Made by a program: the position numbers and the translations under genes. The notes beneath the pieces were generated by a model, which had not been told where the DNA came from, did not search any database, and was given only the letters and a program-made list of their open reading frames with translations. Below, piece by piece: positions 13,980-21,283 of a stretch of 27,312 bases of DNA (positions are counted from its first letter, which is position 1; every line of letters begins with the position of its first letter). Source of the DNA: JAYVSZ01 sp043774925 (lineage in GTDB: Bacteria; Pseudomonadota; Gammaproteobacteria; Burkholderiales; Methylophilaceae). The stretch spans positions 1 through 27,312 of the forward strand of contig JAYVSZ010000055.1 in NCBI GenBank assembly GCA_043774925.1, in the 5' to 3' direction.

Positions 13980-16553
13980 ATGATTAAAGATTACCGAACA
14001 CACTTGCAAGAGCGCGCCACACTAGGCTTGCCGCCATTACCACTTTCGGCCGAGCAAGTTGCGAGCGTGGTCGATTTATTAAAAAATCCACCAGCGAACG
14101 AGCGCGAAATGTTACTCGATTTGCTGGAAAATCGCACGCCAGCTGGCGTGGATCAAGCCGCTTATGTAAAAGCCGCTTTTTTGGCCGATATTGCTAAAGG
14201 CGCTGCGACTTCGTCCATGATTTCACCCAGCAAAGCGGTAAAAATGCTTGGTACCATGTTGGGCGGCTATAACGTGCAAGCTTTGGTTGCGTTATTAAGC
14301 ACGCCAATCGCGCCAGAAGCCGCGTCAGTGCTAGAGAACACGATTTTGATGTTCGATGCCTTTCACGATGTGGCAGAGTTGGCTAAAGGCGGAAACGCAC
14401 ACGCGCAAAAGCTGATTCAATCTTGGGCAAATGCTGAGTGGTTTACTAACCAAACCGTCATGCCAAAAGAAATTAAAGCCGTGGTGTTTAAAGTCGACGG
14501 TGAAACCAATACCGATGATTTAAGCCCTGCGCAGGAGGCTTGGAGCCGCCCAGATATTCCATTGCACGCCAAAGCGATGCTGGTGAATAAAATGCCTGAC
14601 GGTTTAAAAGTGATTGAAACGCTGAAACAAAAACACCTACCATTGGCCTACGTGGGCGATGTAGTTGGCACGGGCTCATCACGTAAATCGGCCATTAACT
14701 CGCTGCAATGGTACATGGGCAATGACATTCCAAACATCCCCAATAAACGCACTGCGGGCGTGATTTTGGGCGGGAAAATTGCACCGATTTTCTTTAATAC
14801 GGCGGAAGATTCAGGCGCGTTGCCGATTCAATGCGACGTAAGCAAAATGAAAACGGGCGATGTGATTACGATTTTTCCGTATGATGGCAAAGTGTTAAAT
14901 GAAGCAGGTGAAACCATTTCTACCTTTGATTTGGCACCGCTGACCATGCCCGACGAAGTGCGCGCTGGCGGCCGTATTCCGCTGATTATCGGTCGCGGTT
15001 TAACGCACAATGCACGCCAATTTTTAGGTCTGCCAGCTTCAGATATTTTCATCAAACCAATCGCACCGAAAGACACGGGCAAGGGTTATACACTTGCGCA
15101 AAAAATGGTCGGCCGTGCGTGCGGCGTTGAGGGAGTGCGCCCCGGTACTTATTGCGAGCCTAAAGCCACTACGGTTGGCTCGCAAGACACGACGGGCGGC
15201 ATGACGCGGGATGAGCTAAAAGAGCTGGCGTGTTTAGGCTTTAGTAGCGATTTAGTCATGCAAAGTTTCTGCCATACTGCGGCTTATCCAAAACCTGTGG
15301 ACATCAAACTGCAACACTCGCTACCAGACTTTATGGCCACGCGCGGCGGTGTAGTGCTGCGCCCAGGCGATGGCATCATTCATTCATGGCTCAATCGCAT
15401 GTTGCTGCCCGATACGGTTGGCACAGGTGGCGATTCGCATACGCGCTTCCCGATTGGCATTTCTTTCCCCGCAGGTTCCGGCTTGGTGGCGTTTGCCGCC
15501 GCCATGGGCGTGATGCCTTTGGATATGCCAGAATCAGTATTGGTACGCTTCAAAGGCACAATGCAACCCGGCATTACTTTGCGCGATTTGGTGAATGCGA
15601 TTCCGTATGCGGCAATTCAAGCAGGTGAATTGACTACGGGCAAGCAAGGAAAAAAGAACGTATTTAACGGGCGCATTTTGGAGATTGAAGGCTTGCCAGA
15701 TTTAAAAATTGAGCAAGCGTTTGAGTTTGCCGATGCCTCTGCCGAGCGCTCTGCTAATGGCTGTAGCGTGCGTTTGAACAAAGCGCCTGTGATTGAATAT
15801 TTAAACTCAAATATTGCCTTGTTAGAAAGCATGATTGAGGGCGGGTATTCTGACATAAGAACCATTCGTAGAAGAATCGAAGGTATGCAAGCATGGTTAG
15901 CAAACCCGCAATTGCTCGAGCCAGACGCCGATGCAGAGTACGCGCATGTGTTTGAAATTGATTTAAACACAATCAAAGAGCCGCTGGTGGCTTGCCCGAA
16001 CGACCCTGATGACGTGAAGCCGCTTTCACAAGTGCAAGGCGACAAAATTGACGAAGTGTTTATTGGCAGCTGCATGACCAATATCGGCCATTACCGCGCC
16101 GCAGCCAAAGTTTTAGAAGGCTCCACCAACATTCCGACAAGGTTATGGATTGCACCGCCGACGCGCATGGATGAAGATCAATTGCGTGACGAAGGTGTTT
16201 ACAGCGTATTTGGCGTGGCAGGCGCGCGTACTGAGGTGCCGGGTTGCAGCTTGTGCATGGGCAACCAAGCACGTGTGGCGGATAAAGCCACAGTATTTTC
16301 GACTTCAACCCGCAATTTCGATAACCGCATGGGCCGAGACGCCCGTGTTTACTTGGGCTCAGCCGAGCTGGCTGCAGTGTGTGCCAAGTTAGGGCGGATG
16401 CCAACCGTGGCGGAATATTTGGAAACAGTGGGGGATAAACTGACCAAGAATGCCGATAGCATTTACCAATATTTAAACTTCCATTTAATGCCAGAGTATA
16501 AAATTTTTGCAGAAAAAGCGAAGAAAATGATTCCGATTGCGGAAGTGATGTGA
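13980..16553 (+). CDS. acnB: aconitate hydratase B / 2-methylisocitrate dehydratase
   Basis: Isomerises citrate and isocitrate, and in E. coli also hydrates 2-methylaconitate to 2-methylisocitrate, the substrate of PrpB. 857 residues, the AcnB length. The N-terminal HEAT-like domain (about 1-160) and swivel domain (about 165-380, with TNTDDLSPA and GTGSSRKSAIN) precede the catalytic core, the order that distinguishes AcnB from AcnA. The [4Fe-4S] ligands are Cys698 (GSCMTN), Cys756 and Cys759 (GCSLCMG), matching E. coli 710, 769 and 772. It lies in the same direction as fumA and the EF-hand gene. With prpB in the divergent operon it supports a methylcitrate role. Confidence 0.96.
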   Translation: MIKDYRTHLQERATLGLPPLPLSAEQVASVVDLLKNPPANEREMLLDLLENRTPAGVDQAAYVKAAFLADIAKGAATSSMISPSKAVKMLGTMLGGYNVQALVALLSTPIAPEAASVLENTILMFDAFHDVAELAKGGNAHAQKLIQSWANAEWFTNQTVMPKEIKAVVFKVDGETNTDDLSPAQEAWSRPDIPLHAKAMLVNKMPDGLKVIETLKQKHLPLAYVGDVVGTGSSRKSAINSLQWYMGNDIPNIPNKRTAGVILGGKIAPIFFNTAEDSGALPIQCDVSKMKTGDVITIFPYDGKVLNEAGETISTFDLAPLTMPDEVRAGGRIPLIIGRGLTHNARQFLGLPASDIFIKPIAPKDTGKGYTLAQKMVGRACGVEGVRPGTYCEPKATTVGSQDTTGGMTRDELKELACLGFSSDLVMQSFCHTAAYPKPVDIKLQHSLPDFMATRGGVVLRPGDGIIHSWLNRMLLPDTVGTGGDSHTRFPIGISFPAGSGLVAFAAAMGVMPLDMPESVLVRFKGTMQPGITLRDLVNAIPYAAIQAGELTTGKQGKKNVFNGRILEIEGLPDLKIEQAFEFADASAERSANGCSVRLNKAPVIEYLNSNIALLESMIEGGYSDIRTIRRRIEGMQAWLANPQLLEPDADAEYAHVFEIDLNTIKEPLVACPNDPDDVKPLSQVQGDKIDEVFIGSCMTNIGHYRAAAKVLEGSTNIPTRLWIAPPTRMDEDQLRDEGVYSVFGVAGARTEVPGCSLCMGNQARVADKATVFSTSTRNFDNRMGRDARVYLGSAELAAVCAKLGRMPTVAEYLETVGDKLTKNADSIYQYLNFHLMPEYKIFAEKAKKMIPIAEVM

Positions 16554-16563
16554 GAATAACCTC

Positions 16564-16986
16564 ATGGTAGAGCAGCCCTTGGGCAAAAAAACTGTTTTTG
16601 ATAACGAGCCAGTCGCGCCACCCAAGCGCGGCGCATGGAAAATCATGTTGCCAGTATTGGCGCTGCTTATCATCATTGGGTTAATGGCATATTACTATCA
16701 CTGGGATACTAAAACCACCACGGTAGGCGCATTGCTGGTGGGGTTTTACACGGGTCTTGTGGGTTGGTTACTAGGCGTAATTACTTTGGTGCCTATCATT
16801 GGGCCAATATTGGTGAAGATACTCACCATGTCCTTCATTTGGCTACTCAACGCGGTGGGCTATTTGGTATCGTACATCGCCATCAAACGCGGCTATTCTA
16901 AGGATGTGATTTCTTATCGTGGCGTCACCATTGCGCTTTTGGTGGGTATTGTCATTGGTTACGTGCTTGGGCATTTTTTAGGTTAG
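16564..16986 (+). CDS. small membrane protein of unknown function
   Basis: 140 residues. A charged, proline-containing N-terminus (1-25) is followed by hydrophobic segments at about 26-45, 53-76, 78-105 and 119-139, so three or four membrane spans. Glycines are frequent in the spans. I do not recognise a family. It begins 10 bp after acnB and may be read with it, and its last 9 bp overlap the 3' end of the convergent rlmJ gene. Confidence 0.75.
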   Translation: MVEQPLGKKTVFDNEPVAPPKRGAWKIMLPVLALLIIIGLMAYYYHWDTKTTTVGALLVGFYTGLVGWLLGVITLVPIIGPILVKILTMSFIWLLNAVGYLVSYIAIKRGYSKDVISYRGVTIALLVGIVIGYVLGHFLG

Positions 16987-17820
16987 TTCACTTTCCAACG
17001 TGTAGCTCGCATGCTCGTCCTGAGCGAGCACGTCAGTGAGATAAGGCATTTTTTCTTTGAGAATTTTCGGTAATGTCCACGGCGGGTTAATCACAAACAT
17101 ACCGCTGCCAAACATGCCAAAGCCCTCGTCGCTTGGCGCTTGCACAGTCAGTGAAACGTTCAACCAATCTTTATTGAGTGTTTTCAATTTCCCCACCATT
17201 TGTAGTGGCTCAAGGCGTTGCAAAAGTGGGTACCAAACCATATAAGTGCCAGTCGCAAAGCGGCTCAGACTATCTTTAATCGCGGTTACAACGTGTTGAT
17301 AATCCTCTTTCAGCTCGTACGGCGGATCAATCAGCACCGCGCCACGCTTGCTTGCTGGCGGCATGCAGATTTTTAGTCCTGCAAAGCCGTCGAGCATTTC
17401 AATTCTAGTTTGGCGACCTTCATTGGCAAAATTCTCAATCAACAATTTGCAATCGCTTGGGTGCAACTCAAAAAGCCGCAATTTATCGTCTTTACGCAAA
17501 AAGTGTTTTGCAATGAGCGGCGAGCCTGGGTAAAGTTTTAGTGGTTTGTTTTCATTCAGTTTTTTAATGATTGCTACATAATTTTTAAGGCTTTCTGGTA
17601 GATTTTCTGCTGCGTAAAGCCTCGCAATGCCGCTTTCAAATTCGGTATTTTGTTTAGCAAAACCTTTATCCAGTGCATAAACGCCCGCGCCAGCGTGCGT
17701 ATCCACCACCCAATAAGGCTTCTCTTTTTGGTTAAAATAATCCAGCACGAGGCTGAATACATAGTGTTTAAGTACGTCGGCGTGGTTGCCCGCGTGAAAA
17801 GCGTGTCGATAACTAAGCAT
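16978..17820 (-). CDS. rlmJ: 23S rRNA (adenine2030-N6)-methyltransferase RlmJ
   Basis: Methylates A2030 of 23S rRNA. From the ATG at 17820 the protein is 280 residues, the same length as E. coli RlmJ, and starts with the hallmark MLSYRHAFHAGNHADVLKH; the upstream in-frame extension to 17943 is not supported. The AdoMet region VVDTHAGAGVY (about 42-52) and the catalytic motif VLIDPPYE (N6-adenine methyltransferase DPPY) are clear. It is transcribed opposite to both neighbours: convergent with the membrane-protein gene, divergent from the EF-hand gene. Confidence 0.95.
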   Translation of the reverse strand: MLSYRHAFHAGNHADVLKHYVFSLVLDYFNQKEKPYWVVDTHAGAGVYALDKGFAKQNTEFESGIARLYAAENLPESLKNYVAIIKKLNENKPLKLYPGSPLIAKHFLRKDDKLRLFELHPSDCKLLIENFANEGRQTRIEMLDGFAGLKICMPPASKRGAVLIDPPYELKEDYQHVVTAIKDSLSRFATGTYMVWYPLLQRLEPLQMVGKLKTLNKDWLNVSLTVQAPSDEGFGMFGSGMFVINPPWTLPKILKEKMPYLTDVLAQDEHASYTLESELT

Positions 17821-17896
17821 ACTGCATTTTAGCATGTGAACTTTTGCAACACGCACTGTCCTAAGTTTGAGGGACATAATTACTAGGAGATTCACA

Positions 17897-18208
17897 ATGA
17901 AATTGAAATTAGTTTTAGCGGTAATTGCGCTAGCGGCGGCCATGCAAGTGAGTGTTGCCTATGCTGAGCATGAAATGGGTCACGGCGAAATGTTTAAAGA
18001 GGCCGATACCAATAAAGACGGCAAAGTGAGTATGGATGAATTTAAGGTCATGCACGAAAAACATATGGAAGAAAGATTTAAGAAAATGGACGCCAATGGT
18101 GACGGTTTTATTGATGAAGCCGAGAGAAAAGCGACGCACGACGAGATGGGCAAGAATTGCAAAATGCGTCACAAAAAAATGGATGACGTAGCACCAGCAG
18201 CTAAGTAA
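17897..18208 (+). CDS. secreted two-EF-hand protein
   Basis: A 103-residue protein. The ATG at 17897 follows AGGAG (17885-17889) at 7 bp and yields the signal peptide MKLKLVLAVIALAAAMQVSVAYA; the longer frame from 17867 is not needed. Two complete EF-hand loops are present, DTNKDGKVSMDE (about 40-51) and DANGDGFIDEAE (about 66-77), followed by a Lys/Met/His-rich tail. It is likely a periplasmic calcium-binding protein. The residue after the first Asp in each loop is not Pro, unlike lanmodulin. It is a single-gene unit with its own terminator. Confidence 0.85.
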   Translation: MKLKLVLAVIALAAAMQVSVAYAEHEMGHGEMFKEADTNKDGKVSMDEFKVMHEKHMEERFKKMDANGDGFIDEAERKATHDEMGKNCKMRHKKMDDVAPAAK

Positions 18209-18223
18209 GTACCGCATTTATTT

Positions 18224-18262
18224 AGCACAGCGGCTTATTCAGCGCTGTGCTTTTTTGTTTTT
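18224..18262 (+). terminator. rho-independent terminator after the EF-hand gene
   Basis: AGCACAGCG (18224-18232) and CGCTGTGCT (18243-18251) form a perfect 9-bp stem with a 10-base loop, followed at once by a T-rich run (18251-18262). It lies 15 bp after the EF-hand stop. Confidence 0.93.
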
Positions 18263-18366
18263 ATTGACTGTTTATTTGATTTAAGTGAATGATTGGTAAG
18301 CTGAGATATAGGTTAAAATTGAGCTTAATTTAAAACTTGATTTAATCAACTTGAGAAAGAGTCGGC

Positions 18367-19350
18367 ATGTCAGGCGCGCACAATCACGGTAGGGGTATTT
18401 CTAGCAACAAAATGTGGGTAGCCTTCGGCCTTACATTCGCATTTTGCTTGGGCGAGGCGCTGATTGGCTACCATGCCAATAGTTTGGCGCTTATGTCGGA
18501 TGCGGGACATAACTTTGCAGATGCTTTAGCTTTAGCGCTTTCTGCTTATGCGATTTGGGTCGCTAAAAAACCAGCGGATAATAAACGCACATTTGGCTAT
18601 CATCGTGCAGGAATATTGGCCGCATTGGTCAACGCGGCGGGTTTGGTCATAATGGCGGCTGTTATTTTTTATGAAGCAATCGGCCGTTTGCGTGCACCAG
18701 AACAGGTACAAAGTGGCCCAATGATTTGGGTTGCGCTGGCGGCAATTGTCTTGAATTCTGGCATTGCTTGGTGGTTAAGCGCAGCCGCAAAAAACGATTT
18801 AAATATCAAAAGTGCCTACATGCACATGTTGGGCGATGCCGCAGCTTCGCTCTGCGTGGTCATCGCGGGTATTATCATCATGCTGACAGGCGCTTATATT
18901 GCCGACCCGATTGTTTCGATTATATTTGCTTTGTTGGTGCTGTGGAGTTCTTGGGGTATTTTGCATGAATCTGTTCAAATATTGCTCGAAGCAACACCAG
19001 TAGGCTTGGATTTGGCTAAAGTGGAGCAAGCTATTCGCGGCGTTGCAGGCGTAACAAATGTGCACGATTTACATGTGTGGACAGTGTCTTCAGGCTTAAT
19101 CGCTAGCACCAGTCATATTCAAGTGGCTGAGCAAAATGTGAGTGACAGCCAGAAAATTGTGCGTGAATTAAATGCGTTGCTAGAGCATCAATTCAATATT
19201 AGCCATAGCACCTTTCAAGTTGAAGTTGATGATTGCGGCGGACACGACCACCAGCGGCGTTACGCCAGTGAGCATGATCACGACGAACATGACGATGCAC
19301 ATGGACACGACCATGGACATGACCATGGACATGACGACCATCAGCATTAA
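18367..19350 (+). CDS. cation diffusion facilitator, CzcD/ZitB type zinc exporter
   Basis: Exports Zn2+ (possibly Co2+ or Cd2+) from the cytoplasm in exchange for protons. 327 residues with six predicted membrane spans between about 15 and 205. The metal site pairs HNFAD in span 2 (SDAGHNFAD, about 40-48) with HMLGD in span 5 (about 153-157), the HD-HD arrangement typical of zinc CDFs. The C-terminal cytoplasmic domain (about 208-295) contains VHDLHVWTVSSG. The last 35 residues are a His/Asp tail with HGHD repeated three times. A terminator just upstream makes it a separate unit. TTGACT at 18264-18269 is a possible -35 box, but no convincing -10 partner was found. Confidence 0.93.
   Translation: MSGAHNHGRGISSNKMWVAFGLTFAFCLGEALIGYHANSLALMSDAGHNFADALALALSAYAIWVAKKPADNKRTFGYHRAGILAALVNAAGLVIMAAVIFYEAIGRLRAPEQVQSGPMIWVALAAIVLNSGIAWWLSAAAKNDLNIKSAYMHMLGDAAASLCVVIAGIIIMLTGAYIADPIVSIIFALLVLWSSWGILHESVQILLEATPVGLDLAKVEQAIRGVAGVTNVHDLHVWTVSSGLIASTSHIQVAEQNVSDSQKIVRELNALLEHQFNISHSTFQVEVDDCGGHDHQRRYASEHDHDEHDDAHGHDHGHDHGHDDHQH
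19300..19335 (+). repeat. three tandem 12-bp repeats inside the CDF gene
   Basis: Units CATGGACACGAC, CATGGACATGAC and CATGGACATGAC are consecutive and in frame, encoding HGHD three times in the metal-binding tail. Near-identity of the DNA suggests recent slippage expansion and a length-variable tail. Confidence 0.85.
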
Positions 19351-19610
19351 CCCGCTTTGATATTGAATGCCCTGTGTCCGCTTTTGACAGGTGTTTTGCT
19401 GTACGAAAATTCGTATAGTATTAGAAAAATCAAGCAATTAGGGGTTAAAACAATCGATATTTTTAACAGGGCAGGTAATTGATTAAAAATCTTATTTTAT
19501 CAACGAGATAAGCCTTTCGAAACGGCGGTGATGAATAAAGCAATCGGTACGCGCGCGATAGACTTGTAAAAAAGTTATTAAATGCGTGCGCTCTAGCGCT
19601 CGGATAGCGA

Positions 19611-19616
19611 TATAAT
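19611..19616 (+). promoter_or_regulatory. possible -10 box of the nuo operon
   Basis: A perfect TATAAT lies about 230 bp upstream of nuoA. I see no good -35 hexamer at 16-18 bp, so this is a weak call. If used, the transcript would have a long leader containing the tRNA-like segment and the hairpin. Confidence 0.3.
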
Positions 19617-19786
19617 AGCCGCTGCCTGTGGTGGTGTTTAAATGGCTAGTGAAATGAAAAACGTACAAAAAAGTGTACAAAAACATTATTCGATTTTTAA
19701 AGATGCAGTGATGACAAGGGATTTGAGGCGATATTCGAGTCTCTCCGTCCCAAAAAAAGCAATAAAAGCAATAAGTTAGGTTGTGC

Positions 19787-19810
19787 TTCAAGTTGTTCTT
19801 GCGACTTGAA
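19787..19810 (+). promoter_or_regulatory. hairpin in the nuo leader
   Basis: TTCAAGT (19787-19793) and ACTTGAA (19804-19810) form a perfect 7-bp stem with a 10-base loop, ending 22 bp before the nuoA ribosome binding site. A short pyrimidine/T stretch (CCTTTT) follows. It could modulate translation or act as a weak attenuator. Confidence 0.35.
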
Positions 19811-19842
19811 AATCCTTTTAGGAATTGATTTCAGGAAATCGC

Positions 19843-20199
19843 GTGCTGGAAAATTATTTTCCAATTTTGTTGTTCATCTTAGTAGGCCTTGCGGTTGGCC
19901 TAGGGCCGCTTATCCTCGGCAAAATCCTATCTCCACACAAACCAGATTCAGAAAAAAACTCCCCGTACGAGTGTGGCTTTGAAGCGTTTGAGGATGCGCG
20001 CATGAAATTTGATGTGCGTTATTACCTCGTCGCCATTCTGTTTATTCTATTTGATTTAGAAATCGCATTTTTATTCCCGTGGGCAGTTGTGCTGCAAGAA
20101 ATCGGCTTGTTTGGCTTTTTGGCCATGATGTTTTTTTTGTTCGTTTTAGTCGTTGGGTTTATTTACGAGTGGAAAAAGGGAGCCTTGGAGTGGGACTAG
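19843..20199 (+). CDS. nuoA: NADH-quinone oxidoreductase subunit A
   Basis: Membrane subunit of complex I. The GTG at 19843 was chosen: it gives MLENYFPILLFILVGL, the usual NuoA start, and has AGGA (19833-19836) at 6 bp. A TTG at 19825 would add six residues but its AGGA is too close. 118 residues, three spans, with the conserved ECGFEAF and FDVRYYLVAILFILFDLE segments. Its last 10 bp overlap the start of nuoB. Confidence 0.93.
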   Translation: MLENYFPILLFILVGLAVGLGPLILGKILSPHKPDSEKNSPYECGFEAFEDARMKFDVRYYLVAILFILFDLEIAFLFPWAVVLQEIGLFGFLAMMFFLFVLVVGFIYEWKKGALEWD

Positions 20200-20666
20200 A
20201 AGGCGTCATGGAAAAGGGCTTTGTTACCACAAGCCTAGATACCATCATTAACTATACACGCACTGGCTCGTTGTGGCCGATGACGTTTGGCTTGGCTTGC
20301 TGCGCGGTAGAGATGATGCACGCTGGCGCTTCGCGCTATGATTTAGACCGCTTTGGCATTGTGTTTCGCCCCAGCCCGCGCCAATCGGACGTGATGATTG
20401 TGGCCGGCACCTTGGTGAATAAAATGGCGCCTGCGCTGCGTAAAGTTTACGACCAAATGGCTGAGCCGCGTTGGGTGATTTCCATGGGCAGTTGCGCCAA
20501 TGGCGGCGGTTATTACCATTATTCTTACGCGGTTGTGCGCGGTTGCGACCGCATTGTGCCGGTGGATGTGTATGTGCCAGGCTGTCCGCCCACAGCCGAG
20601 GCGCTGCTGTTTGGCATTATTCAGTTGCAGAAAAAAATCAGAAGAACGAACACCATCGCTAGATAA
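20190..20666 (+). CDS. nuoB: NADH-quinone oxidoreductase subunit B
   Basis: Peripheral-arm subunit holding cluster N2, the electron donor to quinone. The GTG at 20190 is preferred: AAGGGAG (20176-20182) lies 7 bp upstream and the product begins MGLEGVMEKGFVTT, as in related NuoB proteins; the ATG at 20079 reads through nuoA in another frame. 158 residues. Cluster ligands are in GLACCAVEMM, SMGSCANGGG and VPGCPPTAEA. Confidence 0.93.
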   Translation: MGLEGVMEKGFVTTSLDTIINYTRTGSLWPMTFGLACCAVEMMHAGASRYDLDRFGIVFRPSPRQSDVMIVAGTLVNKMAPALRKVYDQMAEPRWVISMGSCANGGGYYHYSYAVVRGCDRIVPVDVYVPGCPPTAEALLFGIIQLQKKIRRTNTIAR

Positions 20667-20677
20667 CAATACGAACA

Positions 20678-21283
20678 ATGACTAGACTTGAACGTTTATC
20701 TTCGCAGCTGAAATTGGCGCTTGGCAGTCACCTTGCCGCGTTAAGCATTGCCCTGAACGAAATTACGATTGAGTGCAAAGCGGACGATTTGGTGGCGGTT
20801 TGCACCAAGTTGCGCGACCACGGCGAGCTGAAATTTGAGCAGTTAATCGATTTGTGCGGCGTGGATTATGCTGAATATGGTGACGATGGTCTTGGGAGCA
20901 AGCGGTGGAGCGGCTATCGCTTTGCATCGGTGATGCATTTGCTTTCGGTTTCGCTCAATCAGCGTGTACGTTTAAAAGTATTTGCACAAGAAGACGATTT
21001 TCCTGTGTTGCCAACGCTGGTGGACGTGTGGCCAGCAGCCAATTGGTATGAGCGCGAAGCCTTTGATTTGTTTGGTATTATGTTTGAAAATCACCCCGAT
21101 TTACGCCGCATTTTGACCGATTATGGTTTTATTGGGCACCCATTCCGTAAAGACTTCCCCATGATTGGCAACGTAGAAATGCGTTACGACCCCGAGCAGC
21201 AACGCGTGATTTATCAGCCAGTTTCTATTGAGATGCGCAACAATGTTCCTCGCGTTATTAGAGATGAGGGTGCTCATGGCTGA
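20678..21283 (+). CDS. nuoC: NADH-quinone oxidoreductase subunit C
   Basis: Peripheral-arm 30-kDa-type subunit of complex I, 201 residues. The conserved segment ANWYEREAFDLFGIMFENHPDLRRIL (split near residue 125-150) and GHPFRKDFP identify it. It is separate from nuoD, unlike the fused NuoCD of E. coli. It starts 11 bp after nuoB and overlaps nuoD by 8 bp. Confidence 0.95.
   Translation: MTRLERLSSQLKLALGSHLAALSIALNEITIECKADDLVAVCTKLRDHGELKFEQLIDLCGVDYAEYGDDGLGSKRWSGYRFASVMHLLSVSLNQRVRLKVFAQEDDFPVLPTLVDVWPAANWYEREAFDLFGIMFENHPDLRRILTDYGFIGHPFRKDFPMIGNVEMRYDPEQQRVIYQPVSIEMRNNVPRVIRDEGAHG

Larger units (their letters stand above)
19351..19842. other. 492-bp non-coding region upstream of nuoA
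   Basis: No credible gene on either strand. It holds the inverted repeat TACGAA-AA-TTCGTA (19402-19415), the inverted repeat GTTAAAA/TTTTAAC with a 10-bp spacer (19444-19467), a TATAAT at 19611, a spaced direct repeat GTACAAAAA (about 19663-19680), a tRNA 3'-end-like segment around 19735-19752, and a 7-bp hairpin just before nuoA. The usual secG/tRNA-Leu neighbours of betaproteobacterial nuo operons are not present as intact genes. Confidence 0.6.

Noticed and set aside
15617..16081. 154-codon antisense ORF opposite acnB
   Set aside because: Shadow frame of a conserved coding sequence.
17821..17943. N-terminal extension of RlmJ
   Set aside because: The family begins MLSYRH at 17820 and E. 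coli RlmJ has the same 280-residue length; the extension would run into the divergent EF-hand gene.
17897..18208. Lanmodulin-like lanthanide-binding protein
   Set aside because: Only two EF-hands, and the residue after the first Asp is Thr or Ala, not the Pro typical of lanmodulin.
19642..19779. 45-codon ORF in the nuo leader region
   Set aside because: No ribosome binding site, low-complexity lysine-rich product, and its 3' half coincides with the tRNA-like segment.
20079..20189. N-terminal extension of NuoB from the ATG at 20079
   Set aside because: The extra 37 residues read the wrong frame of nuoA; GTG 20190 has a good ribosome binding site and the family-typical N-terminus.
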